64,000 bases of DNA, from the NCBI GenBank assembly GCA_018238625.1, contig JABCSY010000006.1, positions 1-64,000 of the forward strand, in the 5' to 3' direction. Numbering within the stretch: position 1 is the first letter of the stretch; every line of letters begins with the position of its first letter. Below, piece by piece: positions 52,989 to 63,200 of the stretch. A model generated the notes under the pieces. That model saw only the letters and a list, made by a program, of their open reading frames with translations. It had not been told where the DNA came from and ran no database searches. Source of the DNA: Promethearchaeota archaeon. Lineage in GTDB: Archaea; Asgardarchaeota; Lokiarchaeia; Sigyniarchaeales; SOKP01. The position numbers were made by a program, and so were the translations under genes.

Positions 52989-54872
52989 TCATAAATTCTT
53001 CAAAACTTTAGATATATAATTACGTTGCTCATTTGTTATTCGATAGAGATCGAAAACAACTGAATTAATTTTATTTTGTAAATTAGTATAGTGTTCGGTA
53101 TCAAATTTATCTAATTTCAGGATGGTTTTGACGAGTATTATAATTTCTCTTGAAAGATTCTTTTCAATATCGATTTCAGGAACTACTATAGGCATACTCT
53201 TTAAATTCTCTATAAGAATCCTTGGGAATAATTTTTTATAAGAGCCAAATGATTTAATAAAGTAAAACGTTAATAGTTGCGAATTTAAAAGCCCTAGAAG
53301 GTAATAATTATTAAATTCTGTAATAGGAGATTTAAGTATTTTTAAGTTGTAAAGCGATTGCGAAGTCAATGAACCCTTATCATAAGTAGCACATATTAAG
53401 CTATTTTCTACTAACTGTCTTACTATTACGCGATTTTCGTAGCGATTCAACTCCTTATAATTAATGCCTTGTTTAGTCGTATCAATATATTTTAAATCTT
53501 TGACTTGGTATCGATTAATAGAATAGAGAAATGGTTTATATTTTTTTTTTAAATCGCCTTTAATACTTTTTATTATTATACATTCTATAGAATCTTTGCT
53601 TAATTCTGATTTACATTCTTTGCAAATATAATTATTTTTTGGAAGAGGAAAATATTTTTTACAAGTATTACAGAATATAACCTTTCCATTTTTACCTAAT
53701 TCAACGCCCCTCCATAGATCTATTTTAAAATTTGGATTAGCATTTAAATCATTTAATTCTGGAAAATTTATGTTCAAAAACTCGATAATTTCTCTATCCT
53801 GGTCATTTAAATTAATTAGAAATCGATAACTCCATTTTTCTATTATATTTTGACTGATTTTACTTGGCTCAGTTCGATTTTTATCATGTTTGATTTGAAT
53901 TAGGTTTGTTAATCTTTTGGTTTCATCAGATTCTTTTTGTAAAGTAATTACAATATTTGAAACGACGGGATCATCGAATTGAGGACCGCTATAATAAATC
54001 TCCCTTATTTTAGTTGACTCATATATATATCTCCTAAGAATCTTACGATTTGATAACACGAGTAAAGAATCTGGGATTATATATCCAAGTAAACCATTTT
54101 GCTTTAATATTTGAATTCCTATTTCGGTAAACAGTTGATAATAGTCATACTGTCCTTTATTGGTCTCCAAAGGGAGGTTTTCAATCATTTTTCTATAATC
54201 GTGTGGAATCGCTCGAATAAATAAATATGGGGGATTCCCAACTACATAGTCGTATTTATTATTAAAATTAAATTGAAGAGTATCTTTATTGAGAATATTA
54301 AATACGGGTATTAGGTAATCTTTATTTGATTCTAAAATTATTGTGATGAGTTCGAAAAGCGTATAATAAAAGTTGATTTGGCATAAAATACAAGCAATTG
54401 GATTTATGTCAATACCAAAGATATTCGCTTTAATTTTATTGATAATTTCTATCGCTTGTTTAGGCGTTAACTCTGGGTTCTCTTTCGAATTAATTTGCTT
54501 TTTTAATTTTTCTAAGAGAACTTTTACAGCTCTAATTAAAAAACTTCCTGAACCACAACTTAAATCTATTAATTTTTTATTTTCAATCTCTTGCCGTTCT
54601 GTGTAGCCAACTCTATTTAGTATGTAATCAACGATTTGAATGGGAGTGAAAAACTCGCCCATTGTTTTTCTTTGGGAATGAGGAATAATCTTTTCGTAAG
54701 ATTTCGCTAGGATATCCAAATCATGAATTTTTTTGGATTCAATCTTAGTTAAATTTTTGACTATATTATGGATGAAATCGTTTATTTCTTTATCTTTTAA
54801 ATCGATTCCATATCGTTTTATTAGGTTTGAAATTACTCGCTTATCTATTAGGAATTTTTGAAAATCGCTCAT
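52989..54872 (-). CDS. N6-adenine DNA methyltransferase with TaqI-like specificity region
   Basis: A 627-residue gamma-type methylase. MGEFFTPIQIVDYIL and LIDLSCGSGSFLIRAVK bind S-adenosylmethionine, and VVGNPPYLF is the catalytic NPPY motif. The C-terminal half reads as a target-recognition region of the TaqI/type IIG kind and includes a zinc ribbon (FCNTCKKYF and YICKECKSE, around residues 390-415). I see no nuclease domain and no neighbouring restriction gene. It is probably solitary, or the methylase half of a lost system. Confidence 0.87.
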   Translation of the reverse strand: MSDFQKFLIDKRVISNLIKRYGIDLKDKEINDFIHNIVKNLTKIESKKIHDLDILAKSYEKIIPHSQRKTMGEFFTPIQIVDYILNRVGYTERQEIENKKLIDLSCGSGSFLIRAVKVLLEKLKKQINSKENPELTPKQAIEIINKIKANIFGIDINPIACILCQINFYYTLFELITIILESNKDYLIPVFNILNKDTLQFNFNNKYDYVVGNPPYLFIRAIPHDYRKMIENLPLETNKGQYDYYQLFTEIGIQILKQNGLLGYIIPDSLLVLSNRKILRRYIYESTKIREIYYSGPQFDDPVVSNIVITLQKESDETKRLTNLIQIKHDKNRTEPSKISQNIIEKWSYRFLINLNDQDREIIEFLNINFPELNDLNANPNFKIDLWRGVELGKNGKVIFCNTCKKYFPLPKNNYICKECKSELSKDSIECIIIKSIKGDLKKKYKPFLYSINRYQVKDLKYIDTTKQGINYKELNRYENRVIVRQLVENSLICATYDKGSLTSQSLYNLKILKSPITEFNNYYLLGLLNSQLLTFYFIKSFGSYKKLFPRILIENLKSMPIVVPEIDIEKNLSREIIILVKTILKLDKFDTEHYTNLQNKINSVVFDLYRITNEQRNYISKVLKNL

Positions 54873-55113
54873 AAAGTTCGGTTTTAGGTATTATAAATCA
54901 AATTATTTTTATCAAATTATATTTCCATTTAATTTAATCTGAATAAAGTTTATTATTTAATATTTAATTATGAGTTCTTTAAAAATATGCAAATAAAATA
55001 TTCACATAAAACTTCTTATAGGTTGTTGAACCAATATTTATATAAAAATATTCAATATCTTCTTTGACACAAAAGGAAGAAATTAAAAATAATTAAGAAA
55101 TCCCTTAAAATTA
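54873..55113. promoter_or_regulatory. Divergent promoter region
   Basis: This AT-rich 241-base gap between divergent genes must hold both promoters. TTTATATAAAAAT near 55037-55049 is a TATA-like element for the rightward 7-TM gene. Nothing else was found. Confidence 0.3.
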
Positions 55114-56214
55114 ATGATTGCAAGCATATTTATTGTCGCTTACTTTACGATATGTTCTATTGGTTTAATATACGGATTATTTCACAGAGAAAATTACAAG
55201 CCTGAAGTAGGTTTTTTTATCGTAATTATGCTATATGTAGCGAGTGAAAGTGTTTACTTCATTTTATTTAATCTATCAGTCGAGACCTTTTTTGACGTAA
55301 ATTTAGCCCTGATATTATGGAGTGTATCGATCTTTGCTAGAGTAATATCAAATGGGACATGGTCTGCTATTCATAGTATGGAATTAAACAAATCTAGCCG
55401 AGTTAGATTTTTACCCGTTATTATATACATCTTATTGGGAGGGATTATACTTAGCTTATTGTTCAATCCCGTTTCGTTTTTAGTTACCCAGACTGAATTT
55501 GAGTACTATTACTTTTTCAGTAACCTCCCCTTATTAATTTCGATTGTTTCATTCAATGGGTTTATTGTAGTTATTTCTTGGATTACGCAAATAAAAGGAT
55601 ACAAAGATATTAACGATAGAAAGTTAGGTAAACTCTATTTCCTCTTCGTATTTCTCTTATGTTTAAAAATCCTATGGTATACTCTCTATATATTAACTCT
55701 AAATTCACTTTTTAAAATTCTACATCAAACGTTTTACATTATTTTTATAGGATTTGTAGTCTTTCTTGTAGTTAAGAAACCAAATGTGCTCGTAGTTTTC
55801 ACTAATAAAATATACGATTTTATTATTTTCCATAAATCTGGCATCTTACTATATTCTTTTAATTTCGAAAAACAATCAGAAGTCGATGAATCATTTTTAA
55901 AAGGGAGTATACTGATCGGAATTAATCACATTTTAGCTAATTTATCAAACGTCGAAAATCAGATAACCCTTATTAAGATGAGCGATCGAGCGATTGTTTT
56001 TAACTATAACAACCAATTAGGTTACGCAGTTTTACTAATCGCAAAACACAAAAATAAAATACTCGAAAGCGCAGTAGATAATTTTACGAATAAATTTGCC
56101 GAGATCAATAAAGATAGCTTAAAAAAGCTAGGTGGTCTAATTGATGTTTCAATTTTTAAAAATGCTCACGATCTAATCGAAGAATATTTTAGCCATTATT
56201 TAACTGGAAAATAA
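55114..56214 (+). CDS. 7-TM protein with cytoplasmic longin/roadblock-like domain, copy 1
   Basis: About seven membrane segments fill residues 1-225. A C-terminal soluble domain (about 235-366) starts at IYDFIIFHKSGILLYSFNFE and has the strand-helix-strand order of longin or roadblock folds (helix with GINHILANLS, strands around YAVLLIAKHKN, last helices). A receptor-like membrane part joined to a domain that normally contacts small GTPases suggests a membrane sensor or GTPase docking site, in an organism rich in such GTPases. The next gene is a paralogue. No kinase or other enzyme domain is present. Confidence 0.75.
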   Translation: MIASIFIVAYFTICSIGLIYGLFHRENYKPEVGFFIVIMLYVASESVYFILFNLSVETFFDVNLALILWSVSIFARVISNGTWSAIHSMELNKSSRVRFLPVIIYILLGGIILSLLFNPVSFLVTQTEFEYYYFFSNLPLLISIVSFNGFIVVISWITQIKGYKDINDRKLGKLYFLFVFLLCLKILWYTLYILTLNSLFKILHQTFYIIFIGFVVFLVVKKPNVLVVFTNKIYDFIIFHKSGILLYSFNFEKQSEVDESFLKGSILIGINHILANLSNVENQITLIKMSDRAIVFNYNNQLGYAVLLIAKHKNKILESAVDNFTNKFAEINKDSLKKLGGLIDVSIFKNAHDLIEEYFSHYLTGK

Positions 56215-56405
56215 ATAAAGCACCTACATTTTTACACAGATTTGTATCGTAATTTATGTTTTTAAAAGATTTTATCACATTTTTTTAGAAATACGTTCAG
56301 TAATTCTTAAAAACCAATAATTCTTCTCTATTTATAAGAATATTTTTTGATATTTCTAAGAAATCTCATAGTTTTTCTTATTTAAATTTTGAACCATTTT
56401 AAATT

Positions 56406-57554
56406 ATGAATTATACTACTTCCATATCGCTCATCATTGGCTATATTATTATATTATGTTTAAGTGCTATAACAATAATTCACATCATCCGATATCGAAA
56501 AAAATATGGAACGGAACTAATAGCTTTTTTGCTTGCGGCAACAGTTCTTACCGGGGGTATTATTTATTCAACATTATTCGTCTTTTCAGTTACTTTTTTC
56601 ATATCAAATGAAATCAACGTTTTATTCTGGAAACTATCACTTGTATCTGGGGTTATTTCACTAATAATATCTTCATTCGTGTATTCATTTTTTAACGAAT
56701 ATAAAAAAATTAAACCTTTTCCATTTCTATACTACACGCTCCTTCTTGGCATGTTGATTGGGGCTTTACTAACTCCTGATTCAATCGAATTAATTCTTGA
56801 TATCCCCCCTCCTTCGTCGTTTTCAGTTATAGATCCGGCTCTAATTAATTTTCGCTTTAACTTTATAACTGGAGCAATAATTATATTGTTGCAAAGTTTA
56901 ATCACGATTTATTATCTTTATATCGCTTCTTTAATTAATATCCGATCAAAAAAAAAGGAAGAAAGTTTGCCTTTAATATTAAATACTATTGTTTTTACGA
57001 TTCCCATATTAATGAATATTTATTACGTAATATTACAACAGACCATCTTTAGAGAGTTATACATAATTCTTATTTGGATAACATACTTTGCCGTTAATAT
57101 CATGCTAATTAAAAAACCAGAGATGTTTTTCGTTATACCAAATAGAATTTATTCAATTAATATTTATCACAAATCAGGCATCTTACTATATTCTTTTAAT
57201 TTCGATAAAAAATCAGATAAAAAAGATGAATCACCCATCTGGGGGAATATCCTTATAGGTCTAAATCATATTCTCAGCGAGTTTATTGGCAAAAAAGATA
57301 AAATTGACGTCATCCAAACAAAGAAATCGGATATCGTTGTTAAATATGAAATTGACTATGGATACGCTTTGGTAGTTATCACTAATAAAAAAAATAGCAT
57401 AATAGAAGACCTTATGCTAAACTTTTCGATTGAATTTAAAAGAAAATATGAGGCTGAGCTAACCGATCTTCAAGATATAAATCGGTTAATTAACGTTTCC
57501 GAATTCAGCGGCGCAAAAGAAATGGTTGAGAAAAACTTTCAATTGTATTTATAA
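56406..57554 (+). CDS. 7-TM protein with cytoplasmic longin/roadblock-like domain, copy 2
   Basis: A paralogue of the preceding gene with the same plan: about seven membrane segments (1-240) and a soluble domain from IYSINIYHKSGILLYSFNFD onward. HKSGILLYSFNF is identical in the two proteins although their membrane parts have diverged, so this junction is probably functional. The helix here reads GLNHILSEFIG, followed by YALVVITNKKN. The gene starts 191 bases after copy 1 with its own AT-rich upstream region, so it may be separately controlled. Confidence 0.75.
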   Translation: MNYTTSISLIIGYIIILCLSAITIIHIIRYRKKYGTELIAFLLAATVLTGGIIYSTLFVFSVTFFISNEINVLFWKLSLVSGVISLIISSFVYSFFNEYKKIKPFPFLYYTLLLGMLIGALLTPDSIELILDIPPPSSFSVIDPALINFRFNFITGAIIILLQSLITIYYLYIASLINIRSKKKEESLPLILNTIVFTIPILMNIYYVILQQTIFRELYIILIWITYFAVNIMLIKKPEMFFVIPNRIYSINIYHKSGILLYSFNFDKKSDKKDESPIWGNILIGLNHILSEFIGKKDKIDVIQTKKSDIVVKYEIDYGYALVVITNKKNSIIEDLMLNFSIEFKRKYEAELTDLQDINRLINVSEFSGAKEMVEKNFQLYL

Positions 57555-57686
57555 TCCAGAACATTCGCGAAATATGGAAATTACTAAATTATAGATATCT
57601 AAACATTTTTTAATAGGTGTAACTATAGGATTCATAAAGAAGTTATAATTCAATTAAAAAACTTTAAGATTTAACAATTTCATAAA

Positions 57687-57899
57687 ATGGAACAATTAGA
57701 AATTCAAGATAAAGAATGGGCGAGCGATTGGAAGGTTATCGTAGAAGTTTTTAACACAATAGATCACCTTAAAGGATTATTTGAAAGCTTTAACGTACCA
57801 TACTTGAGAGAAATACAACAAAAAGTTTTAATTTTAAATCTTGAAAAGTATGCCTGGTCTTTGCAAAATTATATTATAGAGAAATATTCTAGAGCGTAA
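57687..57899 (+). CDS. Small helical protein of unknown function
   Basis: A 70-residue ORF with an ATG start, composed like a real protein (two Trp, balanced charge: EWASDWKVIVEVFNTIDHL). Predicted as two or three helices. There is no recognised family and no strong ribosome site. It lies between the 7-TM pair and the sugar transporter. Confidence 0.5.
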   Translation: MEQLEIQDKEWASDWKVIVEVFNTIDHLKGLFESFNVPYLREIQQKVLILNLEKYAWSLQNYIIEKYSRA

Positions 57900-58118
57900 A
57901 GCACGATAGCCCTTTTCTATTTGACTTTTCTTAGTTAAAAGAGAAATGTTGTAATATTAGACATATAATTATAAATTTAAATAAGTAGAATATGCTAAAT
58001 TTATATTTTGATATTGAAATAGTTTAAAATTGCTTATTTTTATATGTGAAAGAATCTAATACCTTATATAAATTTTAAAAATAAACAATAAAATAATTAA
58101 ATTATTGGTTTTAAAAAG

Positions 58119-59498
58119 ATGAATCAAAATAAAGATAGAAGTACTCAAGGATTTGGGGCGCTACAAAAGTGGAGTTTCGGTTCAATTTCGTTCGGACTAT
58201 TTTTTATTAATAGTGCATTTAATACATGGGTTTTTTCTTTTTATTATGTCGCTGTTGGCTTGGATATAGCGTTAATAATGTTAGCATATGTTTTGTGGAC
58301 AATTTGGAACGCAGTAAATGACCCACTAATTGGTTACTTTTCAGATCGTACACATACACGTTGGGGTCGACGAAAACCATATATAATGCTTGGATTAATA
58401 CCTGTTCTCATAATCGAGATAATTTTATGGTTGCCCCCTGTTGGTAATCAAATGCTAGGCTTTATCTATCTTCTTACCATGCTTATATGTTATGATACCT
58501 TCTATACTATGTTGGCATTACCTTCAGATTCATTATTTCCTGAATTGTATACATCTGTAGAAGAACGGGCACAAGTAAATACTATTAGACAAGTTTTATC
58601 TACAGTTGGGTTGATATTAGCTTTCTTAGTTCCAGGTTTTTTCATTGAAGAATTGGAAGAGATGTCTGGTTACCTAACAAATGGTATTGTTACATCGATA
58701 ATCGTAGGAATAACAATGCTTATTTTTCTAAAATGGGGTGCTGTTGAACGCGTAGAATTTAAAGAAGACTACAAACAAGCATTTTCCTTTTTTGGAGGAT
58801 TAAAATATGCTTTAAAGAATAAAGGTTTTGTATTCTATACACTCATGTTTTTCTTATATGAGTATGTCCTACTGGTGCTCGCAACAACCGTACCATTGTA
58901 TGGTAAACATGTTCTAGGCGTAGGTACATTTCCTACATCGATAATGTTAGGGCTGTTGTTTATCGTAGGAATTGTCACGGTAATAATTTGGAGGAAGTTA
59001 GATGTTAAACTTGGAAGCAAAAAAGGATATTTTATCTCAATTGTCGCATATTTTGTTGCTTCAATCCCATTGTTATTTATAGAGACATACGAAATAGCAT
59101 TAATTGTAGTATCTTTAATGGGCTTTGGATTTGGAGGCATGTTGTATTTCATTTACTTGATTATTGCAGATGTTATTGACGAGGATGAGTTAAAAACGGG
59201 CGTACGGCACGAAGGAATCTTCTTTGGAATTACAAATTTCTTCATGCGACTTTCAATGGTTCTTTCTATTTTAACTGTAGGGCTCGTATTCACAGCGTCG
59301 GGTTGGGGAGATTACCAACCTTCTCCAGGTGTAGATGAAATTTTTGGACTTAGATTATTAGTATTTCTGTTCCCAGCCATTGCACTAGGTCTAAACCTGA
59401 TTTGCTTAAAATTTTACCCCTTCTCAAAATCTAGAGTTGAAGATATTAAGCAACAAATCACGGAACTTCATAACCAGAAGAAAGAAAAAGTTACTTAA
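58119..59498 (+). CDS. GPH/MelB-type MFS transporter
   Basis: A 459-residue transporter with about 12 membrane segments. NDPLIGYFSDRTHTRWGRRK is the signature of the glycoside-pentoside-hexuronide cation symporter group, which moves sugars or sugar derivatives with Na+ or H+. The second half has the matching KLGSKKGYF loop. There is no adjacent sugar-catabolic gene. The methyltransferase region downstream might use a small osmolyte as substrate, but the family points to sugars. Confidence 0.88.
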   Translation: MNQNKDRSTQGFGALQKWSFGSISFGLFFINSAFNTWVFSFYYVAVGLDIALIMLAYVLWTIWNAVNDPLIGYFSDRTHTRWGRRKPYIMLGLIPVLIIEIILWLPPVGNQMLGFIYLLTMLICYDTFYTMLALPSDSLFPELYTSVEERAQVNTIRQVLSTVGLILAFLVPGFFIEELEEMSGYLTNGIVTSIIVGITMLIFLKWGAVERVEFKEDYKQAFSFFGGLKYALKNKGFVFYTLMFFLYEYVLLVLATTVPLYGKHVLGVGTFPTSIMLGLLFIVGIVTVIIWRKLDVKLGSKKGYFISIVAYFVASIPLLFIETYEIALIVVSLMGFGFGGMLYFIYLIIADVIDEDELKTGVRHEGIFFGITNFFMRLSMVLSILTVGLVFTASGWGDYQPSPGVDEIFGLRLLVFLFPAIALGLNLICLKFYPFSKSRVEDIKQQITELHNQKKEKVT

Positions 59499-59570
59499 AT
59501 TAACTAAAAAATTATTTTAATATTCTTTTTTTTTATTTTTTTTAGGCTCAAGTTCTAATCTTAATATAAC

Positions 59571-60848
59571 TTATAGATTTTTTAAGGCTTGATCCAAATC
59601 TCTGATCAAATCACTAGGATCTTCTAAACCGACCGAAAATCTAAAGTGAGTATCAGACATTCCCATGGTTCGCTTTTCCCACGAAGCTAGATCAATTCCC
59701 GTCATAACGGCAGTATATTCTATTAATGAAGTCGTGTCTCCTAACGATACTCCAACTTTGATTAGTTTTAATAAATCGATAAACTTATAACTAGCATCCA
59801 TCGACTCCAATTCGAAGCCAATCATGCCACCAAAATCCGTCATTTGCTTTTTAGCGATTTTGTGACCCAAATCTGATTCTAAACCCGGGTAAACAACACT
59901 TGTCACTTTTGGATGTTTACTCAAGAATTCTGCTATTTTTATTGCACTTGAACTATGTCTTTTCATTCGCAAGCTAAGAGTTCTACATCCGCGCAAAATT
60001 AGCCATGCGCTAAACGGGCTTAAAACGGCACCTTGTGTTTCTAACCAGAAATACCGAATATTTTGTAGAGCGTTTTTAGGACCTATTATTGCTCCACCAA
60101 GGCAATCACCGTGGCCATTAATAAATTTAGTTAAACTTTCAATTACCAAATCAGCACCTAATTCTATTGGTTTTTGTAACGCTGGACTTGCGAATGTGTT
60201 ATCCACGATACATTTTCCACCTATTTCGTGAATAAGTTCAGCGCATTTCTGAATGTTTATTATGTCAATTGTGGGGTTTGCTGGCGTTTCAACAAATACA
60301 AACTTAGTTTGTTCGTCAATAGCCTTTTTGACAGCGTTTAAATCCCGCATATCAATTATTCTCGGTTCGTATCCCATTTGTGGGTATACATTTGTAAAAA
60401 GGCGATATGTTCCCGTGTATTGATTTTTATGCATAATAAAGTTTGGAATATGATCTGGTTTACTTTGAGGAAAATATTTAGAAAAATTTTTCGGTTTCAC
60501 TCTCTTAATCCGTTTTTGGAGGACGCTCGAACAAGCAAGATGAACAGCCGCCATCCCAGAAGCAACGGATATAGCATCTTCTCCCCCATGCAATGTCGCG
60601 AGTTTCTTATCCAAAGCAAACAATGTAGGATTTTCTGTTCTCGAATAAAAGTAATGGTGTTTTAAAAGCTCTGTTAGAGAGGAGTATACGTATGATTTAG
60701 TCGCATATAAAGGTACGCGTAAACTATGGGTAGTGCTAGGGTATGGATCTTCTCCAGCTCTGATTAGTTGTGAATCAAATTCTAAGTTATCCCACTTTTC
60801 TCTTAATTCTTTATTGATTTGATCTTGTGGTTTTTTTTCTGCCATCAT
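59571..60848 (-). CDS. Cys/Met-metabolism PLP enzyme (methionine gamma-lyase / cystathionine gamma-synthase type)
   Basis: A 425-residue PLP-dependent enzyme. YSRTENPTLFALDKKLATL is the family's phosphate-contact region, ASGMAAVHLA follows, CIVDNTFASP gives the PLP-binding Asp, and the Schiff-base Lys is in IESLTKFINGHGD. It could be a lyase or a synthase; the sequence does not decide. The start overlaps the stop of the upstream MttB-like gene (TAATGATG, with GGAGG just before), so the two are translationally coupled. The second ATG is spaced best. Confidence 0.9.
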   Translation of the reverse strand: MMAEKKPQDQINKELREKWDNLEFDSQLIRAGEDPYPSTTHSLRVPLYATKSYVYSSLTELLKHHYFYSRTENPTLFALDKKLATLHGGEDAISVASGMAAVHLACSSVLQKRIKRVKPKNFSKYFPQSKPDHIPNFIMHKNQYTGTYRLFTNVYPQMGYEPRIIDMRDLNAVKKAIDEQTKFVFVETPANPTIDIINIQKCAELIHEIGGKCIVDNTFASPALQKPIELGADLVIESLTKFINGHGDCLGGAIIGPKNALQNIRYFWLETQGAVLSPFSAWLILRGCRTLSLRMKRHSSSAIKIAEFLSKHPKVTSVVYPGLESDLGHKIAKKQMTDFGGMIGFELESMDASYKFIDLLKLIKVGVSLGDTTSLIEYTAVMTGIDLASWEKRTMGMSDTHFRFSVGLEDPSDLIRDLDQALKNL

Positions 60849-62356
60849 TATCCCTCCAGACCAATAATTTCTTGAGGATCGTCAGATTCATCTAACCCTT
60901 CGGCTTTTCGAAATTCATCCATGGTGCGGGATGCTATAATTTTAAAGTACTCTTTTAGTTCTTTATCAACTTCTGGAGCAATTCCGGGGCCTACTTGGTT
61001 TTCAAGTATTAAATTAACTTTTTCTTTAGCTCTCACGATTATATCTTTTGATCCGTTCCTTCTCCAAACCCCTCTTTTATCTCTATCTGCTAATTTTGGG
61101 ACAAAAATTTCTTTCCTAGTATTTTTTGATGTGTGCTTTAACATCATATAATTCTTCCCCTCATTTGCTACCCTTTTAATTTCATTTATAGCAAGTGTTT
61201 CCTCGTTGAATCTAATCCCTTTCATTCCATGATTAATCATATCAATTAATTCATCATCAATAACGAGTAATTCTAACGCTTCCGCTAAAGAAGATTCGTA
61301 GGTTCCCGCACACGTAATGTAATTTATTCCCGCTTGTACAGCGAAGAAGAGCGTCATAAATCTCTCAAATCCGTTTTGAATATCGAAACATTTTGATTCT
61401 GTAACGGCTCCTGGACCTCTAGAAGGAATCTTATAGAAGCGAGCTAACTGAGCTGCAGCTGCAGTGATTAAACCCGTTTCTATTGATCCCCAAGCAACAT
61501 TCCCGCTGGGAGGATCCATTGGACAATTCATTGTCGAATAAAAAACAGGTGTTCCAGGATTAATGAGTTCAGTAAGAACGATTGAAGATAAGACTTCCAT
61601 ATTTGTTTGTATTAACAATCCCGCTAAAGTTACTGGTGCAGTCGCTCCAGCACTAGCCGCAGACGCAATAATTATTGGCTGCTTGTATTTTGCAAAAACG
61701 AATAAGCCATTTAACATAATTTTAGTAAGCATAAGTGGACTTGTTGGGTTAAAAAACCCAATTAACCTTGGTCTTTTTTTTAGTTCATCTTCACCGCCAG
61801 CGATAATTGAAGTTAGATCCATCATATCCTTGCTTGCAACCCTCCCATAACACCCTAATCCAAAGGGTTTGTAACTATGTTCTGCCCAAGCACGTATACT
61901 GTGATAATGAGTTTCCGTATAGGGCACATCGTTTGGCCACACGTCTACGTGCGAACAAACTATGTTTTTTAGACTGTCTACGATCCGAATTTGACTTATA
62001 GTATCTTCAAGCAACGATTTTCGTACTCCGCTTTTTTTTTCAGGGGCGTACATTTTAACTGGCGTACCAACGGTCGCAAATTTTGTACTGGATGTATTTA
62101 CTTCAAACTTAAACGAACCGTCTGGCCCCCATAGACTGAAAGAATCGGGCACGATTTTAATAGTGTCTTTTACAAGGCTTTCAGGAAATTTTACATATTT
62201 ACTATTTTTATCAAATTCGGCTCCATTGTCAATTAGAAGATTCCTAGCTTCGGTAGACTCTATTCTAACGCCAATTGTTTCTAATAGTTCAATAGTGTTT
62301 TGATGTATAAGTTCAATTTCATCCTTTGTTAAAACTTCAATTTGATTCATTCTCAT
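60848..62356 (-). CDS. MttB-like (non-pyrrolysine) methyltransferase
   Basis: A 502-residue member of the trimethylamine methyltransferase superfamily. It has GPDGSFKFEVN, GTPVKMYAPEKKSG, CSHVDVWPNDVPYTE, IGFFNPTSPLML and APVTLAGLL. The frame has no internal TAG, so it lacks the pyrrolysine of true MttB and belongs with homologues that demethylate betaines and other quaternary amines. The methyl group would go to the corrinoid protein encoded divergently at 62529. Downstream it is coupled to the PLP enzyme. Confidence 0.9.
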   Translation of the reverse strand: MRMNQIEVLTKDEIELIHQNTIELLETIGVRIESTEARNLLIDNGAEFDKNSKYVKFPESLVKDTIKIVPDSFSLWGPDGSFKFEVNTSSTKFATVGTPVKMYAPEKKSGVRKSLLEDTISQIRIVDSLKNIVCSHVDVWPNDVPYTETHYHSIRAWAEHSYKPFGLGCYGRVASKDMMDLTSIIAGGEDELKKRPRLIGFFNPTSPLMLTKIMLNGLFVFAKYKQPIIIASAASAGATAPVTLAGLLIQTNMEVLSSIVLTELINPGTPVFYSTMNCPMDPPSGNVAWGSIETGLITAAAAQLARFYKIPSRGPGAVTESKCFDIQNGFERFMTLFFAVQAGINYITCAGTYESSLAEALELLVIDDELIDMINHGMKGIRFNEETLAINEIKRVANEGKNYMMLKHTSKNTRKEIFVPKLADRDKRGVWRRNGSKDIIVRAKEKVNLILENQVGPGIAPEVDKELKEYFKIIASRTMDEFRKAEGLDESDDPQEIIGLEG

Positions 62357-62528
62357 TGTGATTTCAAACCAGATAAGATATTTAAATTCTCTTTTAACAA
62401 GATATTATTTCATTATTTTAGTTCTAGAAACCATTAATTTATCTACTTTTTGAAAAACTTTTTTTTTCATAGAGGTTAGTAGATAACTAATAACTTTATT
62501 TTAAATTCTATTATTCAAAGGAGTTAAA

Positions 62529-63170
62529 ATGTCATTAGAAGAACAAGTGAAAGAACTTGTTGAGGAATGGGATGAGGATGGCTTAAAAGATCTATGTCAT
62601 TCAGTGTTAGATAACGAAGAAGCATCAGCAGAAGACCTCTTGGAAATTATTGGCAACCTCATGAAATTTATTGGTTCTCAATTTGAAAATGAAGATATTT
62701 TTCTACCTGACTTAATTGGTGCTGCGGGAGTCGTTAAAGTCGCAATCGACGAAGTCTTAGACCCTGCAATCAGAGCTTCTGGTAGTGAAAAGAAAACGCT
62801 CGGAAAAATTGTTATTGGAACCGTTGAAAGCGATGTACATAGTATTGGGAAGGATTTAGTATCGTCTTTTCTATTTTCAAATGGATTCGATGTCTATAAT
62901 TTAGGGGTAGAGGTTACTGCTGACGAATTTATTACTAAAGCAGAAGAAGTTGGCGCCAAAATTATAGGAATGTCTTCGTTATTAACGATGTCTATGGATT
63001 TTCAACGACAAGTTATAGAAGAATTGAAAAAAAGGGGATTGAGGGAGAAATATAAGGTTATCGTTGGTGGTGCTCCTACAACAGATGAATGGTCTGAGCA
63101 AATTGGAGCCGATGGCTGGGCAGATGATGCTATTGAAACGGTAAGTTTAGTAAAGAAATTAATTGAATAG
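62529..63170 (+). CDS. Corrinoid (B12-binding) methyl carrier protein
   Basis: A 213-residue methyl-carrier protein of the MtbC/MttC group. A helical cap domain (1-90) is followed by the B12-binding domain with VESDVHSIGKDLV (Asp-x-His-x-x-Gly, the His that ligates cobalt), IGMSSLLTMSM and VIVGGAPT. It accepts methyl groups from the flanking MttB-like enzymes. GGAG lies six bases before the ATG. No corrinoid reductive activator gene is seen in the window. Confidence 0.94.
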   Translation: MSLEEQVKELVEEWDEDGLKDLCHSVLDNEEASAEDLLEIIGNLMKFIGSQFENEDIFLPDLIGAAGVVKVAIDEVLDPAIRASGSEKKTLGKIVIGTVESDVHSIGKDLVSSFLFSNGFDVYNLGVEVTADEFITKAEEVGAKIIGMSSLLTMSMDFQRQVIEELKKRGLREKYKVIVGGAPTTDEWSEQIGADGWADDAIETVSLVKKLIE

Positions 63171-63200
63171 ATAAAAATAAGAGTGTAAGTCTGATTAACT

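Noticed and set aside
60848-62356. Pyrrolysine-containing MttB
   Set aside because: The full frame has no internal TAG, so this is a non-pyrrolysine homologue.
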